Positions 46,101 to 57,395 of a DNA stretch of 64,000 bases are shown piece after piece. Source of the stretch: Siderastrea radians (lineage: Eukaryota > Cnidaria > Anthozoa > Scleractinia > Rhizangiidae). The translations under genes were made by a program, and so were the position numbers. Each line of letters starts with the position of its first letter. Positions within the stretch are counted from its first letter, which is position 1. A model generated the notes under the pieces. The model was not told where the DNA came from, searched no databases, and was given only the letters and a program-made list of their open reading frames with translations. Location: assembly GCA_964017195.1 (NCBI GenBank), contig OZ024896.1, positions 33,612,807-33,676,806 on the forward strand, given 5' to 3'.

Positions 46101-49100
46101 AAGATACTACGTTTGCGTGTGGTTCGCGTGACAGAAATGCCCCTGGTACGTAGGGTACGATCGCGCGCGCTTTTGTCCAGCTCAGATAGTTAAAAAAAAA
46201 AGAAAGGAAAAAGGTCACAATCCCCGGCTAGAGAAGCCCGTTGTTTAACCTACTAAAGAGTGGAAATCAACTGCATTACTTTGCTGTTAGAGAACAATTT
46301 ATTTGATTTTAGAGAACAATGAAGCAAGTGGTACGCCATACCGCGGGTTGGTCTTGTTGCGTGCCACTTGCCTTATTGTTCTCTTAATCTGGTTTTCCTT
46401 GCTGTTTTGGTCCTCGTCTTCACAACTGGCACCAAGGTCGGAGTTTCCTCTTTCTTGTTTCAACCATTACAAGTATTTGAATTATAGATCTTCCCTACCC
46501 CAGACAATAAGATGTGAGACGCAGCAACGAGGTTTAGATTCTTTAGGACAAAATTAAAAGCAACGTCTTCTGGGATACATGAAATGTTTTCAACCGTCCT
46601 TTAAAAATGCTGCAAAATGACATCGAAAACGGAGGAAACAACTTAGCTTTATTTGCGTTAACTTCTTTTTTCGGAGATCTTTTCCTTTTAAATGAAATAA
46701 GTGGTGAGAACAAGTTGAATCGATAAGTCACCCCCCTAACAAGTTTTAGTTCCTTTATCAGGTTACCCCCGGGCGGGTTCTTCGGAATTGTTTTCAGATT
46801 TCATCTTTATGCATCCTTAACACGTTTCTTTTATTTCTGCAGGTATTACGAGTGTATCTCGTGTAAAGGCTCGCCCTGGATCATCCCTGTAGTGGTCATC
46901 TTTGTTGTCATACTATGCATCATTGTGATTAATCTCAATCCCAGATTGACAAGCGATCTACGAGGGCCCCTGTTTTTCTTCCAAGTCCTCCCCTTCATTT
47001 TCGAACCCAACAACGCTTATGAATCGGTTGTCTTTATTGCTGGCATATTCAACGTCGTCGATTTTTTAAGATATTTCTTCAATATTTGTATTGTAGAGGG
47101 GATGACCAATTTATACACCGTTGCCTTTAAATACATGTCTCCCTTTGTAATCCTATTCGTCTTTTTATCTATGTACCTCATGAGCGCAAAACTTGGCCTT
47201 GTCAGACCAAGATTTCACAAGGAGTTGATCCTACTTTCCCTGTGGTCAATGACAGTGTTTGTGTACCACTATTTGGCGGTGACATCCTTCATGTTGTTAC
47301 ACTGCCACCCAGTTGGAGAAAAGAGCGTCTTTTTCTACGATGGCAGCGTCAGTTGCTTTGAAGGAGAACATCTCCCAATGGCTGTGTTGGCGTTTATTGT
47401 TCTGTCGGCGTTCGTTATCCCTCTGCCCATCATAGTCCTTCTAATCACTACAGGACGCTGGAAACTTGGCCCACAGATTGGAGATACGCTGATGGATGGT
47501 CTGCGCCTAGAGTGCTTGTGGTGGTGGTCTGCGGATTTGTTGCGAAGGGTGTTGCTAATAGCAGCCTACGCCTTCATTCCAGACCGGCACAGCAAACAGG
47601 TGAGCGGATAAATTTGAGTGAGTGCTAAGTGGTAACCTTTCCTTAAAGTAAGGCTTAGGGGTTCACTAATTAAACAATAGAGTTCTTCTGTCGAAGGCAC
47701 TATCGTGTGATAGGTTGCCCGAGGAAATTTGATGTTCACAACAAATATGAGCCGCAGAACGTAGTTCGAGGGCTTATATGAAGTTTGAACATCAAATTTC
47801 CGAGGGAACCTATCACACATAGGGCCTGGGACAAGGACTCTATTGTTTTTATTGTACAATGCTGAATTTTGTGCAAAAACTGCCAAAAACGGGCACTACG
47901 CGCTGATAAGAACCCGCTGAAGAGAGACACTATCACTTCACGTGATCGATTTCGCCCAATGGGAGCACTCCAAAATTTAGCGTTGTACTATAATTAACAA
48001 ATTATTCTATGAGGGCGCGCTGGATATTTAACAATTATCCTGCGAAATCGCGCAGAATATCGCCTGATACTTAGCCAACGAGGCCGTAGGCCGAGTTGGC
48101 TAAATCAGGGGATATTCTGCAAGATTGAGCAGGATAATTGTTTTATTATTCAACAAATTCTCATCGACTTCCATTTTCAGAAGAAGAAAAACCATAGCTC
48201 TATGATAAAAATGCTAAAAGCGACTTGTAGCAACACATGATAAACACCAAAGCAAAACTTCAAGAAATCGAAGGTTACGTATACTATCGTTCACTCAAAA
48301 AGGCTCATTTACAAATTCATGTGTGGAAATGACAAGACAAGATAAAAAAATATTGCTACCTTACCGAGAATAAGTCCTCTTCCTTTGAATTAAAATCTTT
48401 TTTAACTTTACAACTTTCCGTGAGCAAGTGAGTTTCAGCTTCACTCGCAATAGCATTTTCTCGGTTGAGTTCTCACTATGAAAATTCCAAATCAACCTCT
48501 GGATATCCTCGTAAGCTGAAAAAAATACTTGTTGACTTTTTGAGAGCATTTTGTTGTGGAAATTTTCTTTCAGGGTGTTAAAATTTCCGAGGAAACCTGC
48601 TAAAACTGCGTCGCCTTTCAAAATGGCCGCCTGAACAAGCCGTGAAAAAAGATATGCAGTGCATTTCCAAATATGGTCATCTACGTATATCGCTGGATAT
48701 CTGTCATGCACGGATGACAGATATTGAGGGCTTCCTGACCATATATGGGCATAGTGATAACCAACGAGGCGCGTAGCGCCGAGTTGGTTATAATCATTTG
48801 GTATCCAGCAAGCCCGAGTAGAATAGGTGTTTTATTAAAAACTTACCCAATATTTTAAAAAAAATCAAGAAAGAAAGGGGAAAAAAGGGAAAAGAGATAA
48901 AAGAGATAAAAAGGGAACAAGAATCGATCACATGACTGAACGAAAAAGGCGCCAAAACCTTGCGAAGTGTGGCAGCGTTTCATTGCAAAGCTGAATGAAT
49001 CAATGAAACTGCTCGAAAGTGAACGAAGTGGCACAAGTTTTGGGGGAAAAAATCTTCTAATTATTGGCTCTGAAATACGGTACGTGTTTGATTTTGCCTG

Positions 49101-51856
49101 AAACATTGTTGTAATCATCGTTTAAAGCGGACTGAAGCTGTACGATTTCACCATATTAGCTGCTGGAGTAGAAACGGAACAAGTTTGTAATCCGTTCGCA
49201 CAACGAATCCATCATGTGTGTGTTTGATCGAGCTGAAGAAAGAACTAATTTGAACTTGACAGAGGTCATTTCTATGCAGCTCAGAAGCTAGATTACTGTA
49301 GCGAGGAACATTAGAATTCACCATTATAGTTTGTTAAACGCAGAGCACAAAACGTAGTTGTTCCCGGTTCAGAGGTTGCCGACGGAATGGTAAAAACAAC
49401 ACTCAAACAACTGAGCAAGCGATTCAACTCCATTTACATGGCCTCTTGTTTCTGTCTGAACATTTGGACCTATTGGAACACAGAGCTTCAACGAGTGCAG
49501 GTGAACCAGTGCCAATTTTGCGTGTTATAGCCGAAACAAATTTCACCCTTCCTTCCTTCTTGGTAGTTTGTTTAGTAACTTACTTGTTTAGATTGCTTCA
49601 TGATTTTCTCACCGACTCGTCATGAACTGTGTGATAGTTTTTATTAAATGCTTAGAACTGTCCCGCCTCACTGTGTTTTATTTTATGTCTTGTCTTGATA
49701 TTTTGAAGCGGAAAGCCTTCCTGATAAAACCTACCGTTTGTTCAATTTTAATGATCGATGTGACGATCGATGAAAGAAATATTAATTGTAAACACAACCC
49801 TTAATGCTTAAATTTCTATTTCTGTACAGTTTCTTGTTGTCTTAAGAAATCAAACACTACGGTACAATTTTGATTGGTGTCTTAGTGGAGCTGCTGGAAT
49901 TTCTGATTAATTTAAATTCGCTGCCAAGTGATTTTTCGCGTCCATTTTTCTCGCTGGGTTGCTCGCGAGGGAAAAACTTTCAGCTCACTTTGTTGTTGAA
50001 TGTTTCATGTTCATAACCATATTTGGTCGCAGCAGGTATATGAGCCGATAGCCTAGCCCCGTTTAACCAATCAAAATGCTAGAAATCCAATATAACTAGT
50101 CCAGTTTTTAATAATTAGAGTTCTCTACCCTTTAAAAAATGAGAGCGGGCTGCTGCATGAGAAAAAGTGATCAGTTTGAGTACAAGTCGGATAAAAGGTA
50201 CTTTGAAGACCCAGTTTGGAACTGACATATTAATTACGTTGTTCAGGAATTCAAGCTTTCGCAAATTAAAATAGATCTGGAGCAACACATAATTCTACCC
50301 GACAACTGTACCTTAATGACAAACATAGCAGCAAGGCTGATCTGACTACGTAGAAAGATTCGACTTTGGAACACATCAACACGACACTGATAGAACTTCA
50401 ACAGAGCAGGGTTGCATGCAGCCGTAGACAGCTGTTTCGCTCTTCTTAGAGCTCATCAGTACGGCATAGCAAGATGGCGAAAATGCCGTAAAATACCCGT
50501 GCACTCTGTTAAAAGCCCTAAACAACGACGCGCGCCCACTGGATCACGCTATCACGTGTCTCGGAAAGGTCGAGAGTCCAAGTGTCGTGTTGGTGTATCG
50601 CAAAGCCAAAGATAGGATGGACAAAACCAACCTTGTTGAGAAACATGGATAAAACCATGCTATAAAGTACAGCATATCGGATCTATAAAAAGGACCTACG
50701 GTCCAAAATACATACAGTAGAACAATATCGGTAAAGGACCGCAAACGAAAATGCTGCACGTGTACACAGGATCTAGTAAAACAGATCATGTTTTATCCAT
50801 GTTTTTTAACAAGGTTGGTTTTATCCAGCTCCCTGATGTCGCCAGTGAGCTGGTCTGGCTACGAGAGATTCGTGTGGCGCATTCTCCTCGCTTCTTAGTC
50901 ACAACCAAGTCAAGATAAAATGCCATTCCTTGAAGTTTTCTACGACGTAAAGTTTCAGAAGAAGAATCATAGCAAATATAACTGAGAGAATTCTTCCTGA
51001 ACGGTCTGGTAATCAAAAATGACATTTCAAGTATTTTGCTTTAATTTTCTTGCCGAGTGGGTGCCCCTGATAAGCACACGATTTCAGCAGCAATGCGCGT
51101 GCGTATTTCGCTCTGTGCTCGTGTTTATCGCATAGTGGAAACGTCCATATTTTAGTGCATGAGCTTTTAATTCACAAGTTTGAACCAGGACTTAAAGAAT
51201 GATTTATTTTAACCCTTTTACTCCCAAGCGTGCCTAAAATCAAAATTCAAGGCGAATCCCAAATTTCATTTTGTAAGAAACTTAAGTATAAATAGCACCT
51301 TGTGATAGTGCTGCTGACAAGGTGTCATTTGAATAGTCGCACGATACGATTTCATCCACAGACTCAAAAGCTAGAATCACCTTAATGTCTCCATAACTAG
51401 CTCTGGGAGTGAAAGGGTTAATTATGCGACTTACTGTTGACATTTCAGGTGACCATGTTCTTGCTCTGCTCGCTGATCCTCGCTTTTCACAGCACTTTTC
51501 AGCCATACAAAGAGAGACGAGCTAACGCCGTCGAAGCATTGTATCTCATCACACTTTGTGTCTTGACATTCCTGCAAGTATTAAAAAAGTTGAACGCCAA
51601 AACTACTTTGACGGAAATGGCAAACATAATCCGCACAATACTGTTGATTCTCACTTCACTCTATGCTTTAAGCTTGATTGCCCTCAAAGCGGTGAGATTC
51701 TTCAAGCAGAGATCTAAGTGCCAGAAGAAATGTCCCCCCATCAGCCGGCGAGGATATGGTTCAATGGAAGACACAGATTCTGACAGACCTCATGACACCG
51801 GCCCCGTTCCTGAGATAAGTAGCTCTGTTATTAGCTCTGTTACTATCGTTCAGTAA
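40107..51856 (+). CDS. Large membrane protein: beta-helix ectodomain, Cys-rich linker and about nine transmembrane segments
   Basis: Six exons join in phase: 40107-41750, 42642-42899, 44387-44754, 45052-45279, 46843-47599 and 51449-51856 (stop TAA 51854), giving 1220 residues. Function is unknown; the layout suggests a cell-surface receptor or channel-like protein. The start is either ATG 40107 or ATG 40158; from the second, MFQCILLAAWITAAASI reads as a signal peptide. Residues about 45-600 form right-handed beta-helix coils marked by repeated Gly turns (GGGLLVYF, LGGGLYLAV, FGGGLRILI, RGGGTDVVV, VGGAVFLSS, IGGAIAVF, RGAAVYIAS) and many N-x-S/T sites. Residues about 740-845 are Cys-rich (CPSHYCKCV, NRTGVLCGQC, YYECISC). 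Then come about six hydrophobic segments in exon 5 and three in exon 6, separated by FQPYKERRANAVEALYL, and a cytoplasmic tail. Similar coils occur in bacterial Pmp-type proteins, but the introns and membrane part show a eukaryotic gene. Confidence 0.9.
41751..42641. other. Intron 1 of the receptor gene; G-rich insert
   Basis: Donor GTAACT, acceptor TCTTAATCAG. It contains GGGG-rich runs at about 41910-42030 and 42137-42150. No exon-like frame. Confidence 0.6.
43170..43287. mobile_element. 100-bp MITE with 9-bp target duplication, intron 2
   Basis: The body 43179-43278 starts CATTCTCGACCCCAG and ends CTGGGGTCGAGAATG, exactly inverted for 15 bp. It is flanked by AAAGGATCC at 43170-43178 and 43279-43287. 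Confidence 0.88.
43615..44333. mobile_element. 719-bp inverted-end element rich in AAATTAACGC words, intron 2
   Basis: The left end is TAGGAAATTAACACTCG and the right end AGCGTTAATTTCCTA. AAATTAACGCGA-like words recur on both sides of the interior. A pyrimidine-rich stretch at 44010-44100 produces spurious Pro/Ser-rich frames. Confidence 0.7.
45386..45570. mobile_element. Decayed copy of the TTAAGCCCTAA MITE, intron 4
   Basis: It has GCTCCAATATCAACATGCAT, AATATCGAGACATTTTGACT and TGTATGTTTGATCAAGTG in the family order, with many substitutions and no clean right end. Confidence 0.55.
47672..47850. mobile_element. 179-bp MITE, intron 5
   Basis: AAACAATAGAGTTCTT at the left and AAGGACTCTATTGTTT at the right. 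The inner pair TAGGTTGCCCGAGGAAATTT and AAATTTCCGAGGGAACCTA is also inverted. Confidence 0.8.
48029..48155. mobile_element. Hairpin MITE with TTAGCCAACGAGGCC centre, intron 5
   Basis: AACAATTATCCTGC at the left and GCAGGATAATTGTT at the right. The centre TTAGCCAACGAGGCCGTAGG pairs with CCGAGTTGGCTAA. Confidence 0.8.
48652..48835. mobile_element. Second hairpin MITE of the same type, intron 5
   Basis: The centre GATAACCAACGAGGCGCGTA / GCGCCGAGTTGGTTATAATC is equivalent to the element at 48029. The arms (ATATCGCTGGATATCTGTCA and related words) include a nested TGTCATGCACGGATGACA hairpin. Confidence 0.65.
50619..50826. mobile_element. 208-bp MITE with GGATAAAACCAACCTTGTT ends, intron 5
   Basis: GGACAAAACCAACCTTGTTG at the left and AACAAGGTTGGTTTTATCC at the right. 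Inner AACATGGATAAAACCATG is matched by CATGTTTTATCCATGTT. The arms are about 40 bp. Confidence 0.85.
51209..51421 (-). mobile_element. TTAA-type MITE (CTCCCAGAG family), full-length, just before exon 6 of the receptor gene
   Basis: TTAACCCTTTTACTCCCAAG at the left and TGGGAGTGAAAGGGTTAA at the right. The interior on the minus strand, GGTGATTCTAGCTTTTGAGT then CTGTGGATGAAAT, is the sequence that is tandemly repeated at 63270-64000. It ends only 27 bp before the exon 6 acceptor and so forms most of the 3' end of intron 5. Confidence 0.88.
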
Positions 51857-52770
51857 CTTCAGAACTTTTTGGATAACACTTTTTAACAATTCGAAATTGT
51901 CCTAACAACAAAAACTTCGTAACTTTTACCCTTGAAGATCTTGTCCAGCAGTTATATTTGCTCGCCATGTTTTTTTTTTTTTTTTTTGCTGCAATACACT
52001 CTCTACATCTGTGGCCTCAGACAATGAAACCGTTCAGATACACGTGTGGTTTGAAAATCGCCCCAAAATGCATTGCGAAGCTAAGCAGTGTTAGAACTTC
52101 ATATATGCCTACAGACTGAGGTCTTGACCTTAGCGGTCAACTAGCGAAATACTACTGAGTTTTCGGTTTTAGCTTGTGGACTTCTCCCAGTTACCGGACA
52201 TGTTGGCAACTAAAATTTTGAAAGCAAAGTTCTTTGTTAACTGTGAAAGACTCGCCACCACAAGTCACATAGCCATCGCCACCAAACAAGAAATACACTA
52301 AATGGACGTGAACTGAGTAAACTTAACTGGTTTTTTTTTCAGTTTGTGACAGATTTTTTTTTTGTAAATAGTGTCATAAGTATTTAGCGACTGGATGGCG
52401 GCGTGGCGACTTAGCGTGGAGGTGAGGTGCTTGGTGGCGAGATGACCAGCTGAATTACCAAAAAAAAAGGAAACAAAATAATGGAAAAAATGTGGTCCCA
52501 CTCTCGAGGTATATACTGCAGCACAGTTGCGAAGGCGCACAAAAACGCCTGTTTTCCTTTTTTCCCCCTGTTTATCTTGTTATTGTATGGTTTGTACATA
52601 ATAGTACTGTCATTTACAGGTGCATCGATCCTCACTTGTAGATTTCGTATATATTTCAATATTGTATTAGAGATTCCAAGTTTTTGTTTTCAAGTGATAG
52701 TAGTAGCCTATATTGTACATGAAAGCTTTGTTTGTACTGTAAATGTGTTGAATAAATAAATAAGAAAGAA
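51857..52770 (+). terminator. Presumed 3' UTR and poly(A) site of the receptor gene
   Basis: No coding frame follows the stop at 51856. The first convincing poly(A) signal cluster is AATAAATAAATAAG at 52751. A T-run lies at about 51971-51987. The exact cleavage site cannot be fixed. Confidence 0.5.
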
Positions 52771-53254
52771 GGAGAAGTAACCAAGGATACTGTACTAGTA
52801 CTCAACACCTAAGAAAACCTTCCACCCAGCTTTTCTCGATTACCGAACAGAAAAATGTTCTGATCACTTCCCTGCCACTAGCAGCTTCAAACGCAACGGA
52901 ATTAAATAAGAAAGGATAACGGAAGGAAAGAAAAGATACATTTCTTGACCTTATGGCAAGGCAGAATACATTTGAAACACCGAGGAAAAAAAGCAATGCA
53001 ATCCATCCACACAAATATATTCAAAAAGGAACCTGAAGTAAATTGTTTATTGACACAGACACAAGCTATTCATTTCTGCACAACCAAACTGTTCAATGCC
53101 GTTGAAACTGTTCATTGCCAAATTAACGACTACCGAGCAGGAAAACACAGGGACACTAAACTCAGTGATAGTAAGAAAATGGACATCATGAAAAAATTAA
53201 ACGTGTCAAACTCCAATCTTTGGCCCTCTGATTACAAATCGAATTGAAATTTAG
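52771..53254. other. No gene seen
   Basis: Open frames 52802-53014 minus and 52945-53247 plus overlap on opposite strands and have no recognisable domain. Confidence 0.4.
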
Positions 53255-53400
53255 AGATGTTGGTTTTTTGAGAAGGAAAACCGGAAAAAACCCTCAGACC
53301 AACACAAAGTTCGCCCACATGTGACGCCAAGTTGGGGATTCGATCCCAGACCACATTGGTGGTACGCTCATCACTGCGCATGTGTCATCGCTGCTAAAGG
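53255..53400 (-). mobile_element. tRNA-related SINE fragment
   Basis: On the minus strand, GTGGTCTGGGATCGAATCCC (a B-box/T-arm-like GATCGAATCC) is followed by CCAACTTGGCGTCACATGTG, GGCGAACTTTGTGTTGGTCT and GGGTTTTTTCCGGTTTTCCT. This order, tRNA-like head then a tail ending in a CCGGTTTTCC motif, is that of tRNA-derived SINEs of marine invertebrates. No poly-A tail or target duplication is evident. Confidence 0.5.
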
Positions 53401-53915
53401 TCCCAACTACATTTTTCCTAGCATTTTGAAAGTTAAACGTAACTAAGGTTTTCCCATTTCTAGTAAAAGTACTTTCAAACCAAATGTTAGAAAATTAATG
53501 AGCTAAAAGATGTTCTCAGGTTTTATCTACTATAAACGATGTTCGTGTACAATTAACGGCCAAAGTCATGAGACACCAATACTAATAATAAAAACAACTT
53601 TATGTGTCAAAAGTGATCTAACACCCTTTAAAAACAAGAACATGCAACCACACAATGTGCCCTTCTCCCTCCCTCACGGATTTTGCCATACACAACATTT
53701 ACATTTAACCACTTCAGAAACGAGTAAATGACTCGCCTTGCCCACCATCCAATACATTATCTCAAAACTGGCTGGCAATCGTACCAAGTTTGTACCTAAT
53801 GGGTTAAGAGAGGTCTCGATTTTTAAAAACCTGTATCTTTGGAGACTTTTCATCCAAACATTCTCTAAAATGTTCAGGTTACTGATTGTGGTTATGCTTT
53901 TCATGTATGTTAAAG

Positions 53916-55142
53916 GGACAGAGCTGAATAACGCTGAACGGTCAGCGGTGCGAAACGCGGGCGACCGCGCGCGAACCCGACTTGGCGACTGGGCAGGCCT
54001 GGCGGGCTATTTAAAATGGCCGGTATTTGTGGGATTTTCCCGTACGGTAAACAACCCCGTTGGTTAAGCACAGTGTTGCGTGGTTAAGAGAAGTCTGTGT
54101 GTTTTTGGACAGCCAATACCATATTGTATCTTATTTCAGTTTGAAAAAATTTTGCTTTCATCGGTAAAATGGTGAAATTTTGGCTTAAACGAGATTTTAC
54201 GAATTGTGCTTACATGTCCCAGTCGCTTTATTTTATCGCGAAAGTTGCAAGTGGTGTTTTATTGGTCGTGGGACTTCTATTTTTTCCTCTGTTTTCGAGT
54301 CGGCCCAAGAAAATTGCTTTAAATGTGGAAGTCTACGGGCAAGTGAATTCCAAGGCGATTTATAACGACTTTCTCCCAAATAGCCTGATACTCAGGCTAA
54401 ACTTTGTCGTGTTGGTCAAGTGAATGCTGAATCGCTCGCTTGTCAACGCCACAGAAAACAACTCGAGAAAGACAACAACAGGTGTTCCTGCCAAAAGCAT
54501 GGCACCGCTTCAGACGAGTAAACTGTCAAAAATTCCAATGACATTATTGTCACTGAGGTAAGTAAAGCTTTCGTTCAATAGAAACGTTTTAAACTAAGAT
54601 TTTGGTTTCTACGGAGCAACACCGCCATTGAACAAAAACTATGGTCGGTGTTAATTGAAAGAAAATTAAGCACATCTCTGTATTAGTGTAACTTTCAACT
54701 TGCTTCATTACAAGTTTAAAGATTTCCAATTATAAAATTTTAAAAGTTTGTTGTAAGAGAATAAGGTATCTTTATGAACAGTGACACAGCCGCTTTACGA
54801 CGCTTCGACTTGCCGCAATACAGCTTTTAAAAATAAAAAGCTTTTCAACCACAATTTCTATTGAACGAAAACTTTACTTACCTTAATGATATCGCCAAAG
54901 ACACCGAATTCTTCTTTTAACATTTCCCAGCACTAAATCGGCATTAAGAACAAAATATTCCACAATTTATTGTCCTTTTCGAACACAATTAACAAGAAAC
55001 TGACTCATTCAGTAACTCATTCACTTTCCACAACCCAGAGCTGCGATTGGTGGCGCTGACCGTAAGGATCGCAGCTCTGGGGACGAGAGAGGAGGAGAGC
55101 AGTGACGTAACGAACATGCGCAGTGCGTTATTCAGCTCTGTC
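53916..55142. mobile_element. 1.2-kb element with ACAGAGCTGAATAACGC inverted ends
   Basis: ACAGAGCTGAATAACGC at 53918 is mirrored by GCGTTATTCAGCTCTGT near 55126-55142. Inside, 54555-54885 has a second inverted pair (AAGCTTTCGTTCAATAGAAA versus TTTCTATTGAACGAAAACTT), and 55036-55074 is a hairpin (CAGAGCTGCGAT / ATCGCAGCTCTG). An 84-aa frame at 54169-54423 with one hydrophobic segment is not recognisable. No transposase. Confidence 0.65.
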
Positions 55143-55902
55143 TGTTAAAGGACATTTCTTTGTAACTGATGGATTTCTGCGACAATTTTAATTTGGTCCC
55201 AGGTCTCCAAGTGTTTTTAAAGAGATGAATAGAGAAATTAAGATTGCAGCATGAGGACGAGACCAGCCTTGTCCCTTTGTGTTTCCAGCTCGTTTAGGCC
55301 TGTACTCTGACGTACATAACGTCACCGCATTGACGTCATCAATGACGGACAGGGAAGCAAGAGAAACCCCAAGGTACTAGGCTGTATGACCACTACTTTC
55401 TTTTAAATTTTCAAAACAGTCCCATAGAGCCCATGCTCCTCCCCGTTGCTAACTAGTAAAGAAGAAGGCTCCAGAAAAAATTCTGTGTAACACATGATAT
55501 TAAGCATCCACACTAGTTTGAAAGGTCTTACTGAAGCTCAATGTCCTACTTATACTACGACCTAAAAGTGCTCTAGGTTTGAGTGGGTGGATGAAAAAAG
55601 GGCAAGGGAATCATTGTGTGCTTGCTTGAACATGAAATTCGGTCTGAAAATAAGCCTCTGAAGTGCTGTGCCTCAACTATTGTGTCTGTAAAACACCTTC
55701 TTCTATCGCGTGGTACAGTTATTGGTAATTCAAGTAGTTTACATTGTAGTCATAAACAGTACAAATAAGTCAACATCACAAAGTTAAGATTCCCAACTGG
55801 CAGGAGTCAAACCAGTCGGATAAAAACAGGCACGGCCCGTTCTTATACTTAGGCTCCTCAAAGTAACATGGAGGGGCAGTTCTGGGGCCGCAATAGAACT
55901 GA
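55143..55902. other. 3' flank of the acidic repeat gene; no other gene
   Basis: Presumed 3' UTR and intergenic DNA of the minus-strand gene that ends at 55903. No recognised repeat ends. Confidence 0.35.
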
Positions 55903-57395
55903 CTATTCTAGTTCATCCGTTGGGTGTCCTTTTACCCCCACCTCAAGGCCTGTCTCTTCAAAAGGCCCTTTACCAGCGGCCATGGTTTCTTGAGTGGGAA
56001 GAGCCTCATCTTTAGTGTCGACCTCAGGGCTTCGAGTTTCCTGCAGAGAGTTCTTCTCTCCAGAAATATCTTCGGGTAAGAACTCCTTTTCTTTTGTCTC
56101 ATCTCCCTCCTCTCCTTGCGTTTTACTGGGCATCTCTGTCTCCTCCAGTGCTTTCTCTTCATCCTGCCCAGTTTCCTCAAAAGGACCTTTACCAGCGGCC
56201 ATGGTCTCTTGCGTGGGAACAGGATCTTCTTTGGAATTTTCAGCGCCAATTTCAGAGCCGCCAGTTTCCTGCAGAGGTTTCCCTTCAGAAAGGTCCACTC
56301 CTTTGTGAGGACCCTCCGTCTCCTGAACCGGCCTCTCTTTATCAAATTCTTCAAAATCTTGTATATCATGTGTTCCTTGGGCGGGTGACTCCTCCTCCAG
56401 GATAGGTGACCTTGTCTCCTCGGTGGGGGTGCTGGCTTCCTGGGTAGACTCCTTGGTGGGTGGTCCCTCCTCCTGGGTGGGTATGTTGGCTTCATTCGTG
56501 GGTGACTCCATCTCCTGGGTGGGTAATCCCGCCAACTTGATGGGTGTTCCCTCCTCCTGGGTGGGTACATTGGCTTCCTGCATAGGAGACTCTTTCTCCT
56601 GCGTGGGTAGTCCCGCCTCCTTGGTCGGTATCCCTACTTCCTGGGTGGTGGGTGTTCCCTCCTCTTGAGAGGGTAAGTTTGCTTCCTTTCTGGGTGTACC
56701 CGCCTCCTGGGTGGGTGATCCCATCTCTTTGGTTGGTGTCTCTGCCTCCTGGGTGGGCAAACCCGCCTCCTTAGTGGGTGTGACCACCTCCTCGGTGGGT
56801 GCCCCTGCCTCTTCGATGGGCAATCTTGCCTCCTTGGTAGGTGAACCCACTTCCTGGGTGGGTATGCTGCCCCCCGGATATTCTGGTGGTGGTGACTGTG
56901 GCATGCTCCAAGACCCTGGCGAGGGTATGTCCAAAGGCGGTGGAAGTGTCGTATTGGACGGTTTAGCTTCTGTAAAATAAACAAAAATACTATGTAGAGG
57001 GTCTGAATGGAAGTGCTCAAACCTTTGTCAGTTAAAACTTGTCGCCATTGGTCACAATCAGTTGAGTCTGACAGTTTGCTTGGTCACACGATTCTTCAAC
57101 CCCCTGAAGAAATCGACGTCAATAACTATTAGATAGAGACATTATTTAGCTGGCGGTTTTCGTCTGTGATGTTGTTTGTTTGTTGGTTGGTTTGTTGTTG
57201 TTGTTGTTTGTCTTTTCACGCTAACAAAACCGTGAATTACCGCCATCTTGAATAAACAGCGCAACCCCAGAGTTTTGATATTACACTAATACTAAGCTTG
57301 CTATAACCAACCTTGCTTGGTATTAATCGTATTCACTGAACTGTCTCCGCCGACATTAACATTGGCTTGATAGGCGTGGATGTTGTACACATTCC
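55903..57395 (-). CDS. Acidic Pro/Thr/Gln/Glu repeat protein with an N-V-N-V-G-G-D motif; last two exons
   Basis: Two 3' exons join in phase: 57395-57312 and 56969-55903, with stop at 55905-55903. The first reads NVYNIHAYQANVNVGGDSSV; the joined residue is Glu and then AKPSNTTLPP follows. The second exon (354 residues) is low complexity. About 15 copies of an 8-15-residue Thr/Pro/Glu unit (GLPTQE, GTPTKEA, GSPTQEAG) are followed by a more varied acidic part in which PTQETMAAGKGPFEETG occurs twice. There are no Cys or membrane segments, so a cytoplasmic disordered tail is likely. V-N-V-G-G-D resembles the core of RHIM-type amyloid motifs (V-Q-V-G), which is suggestive only. Exons before 57395 are not identified: the preceding exon must end one base into a codon. 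It may be the tail of the helicase gene to the right or a separate gene. Confidence 0.72.

Noticed and set aside
55994..56980. Plus-strand and second minus-strand frames over the acidic repeat exon
   Set aside because: Shadows of the true minus-strand frame, which alone has an in-phase upstream exon and a sensible stop.
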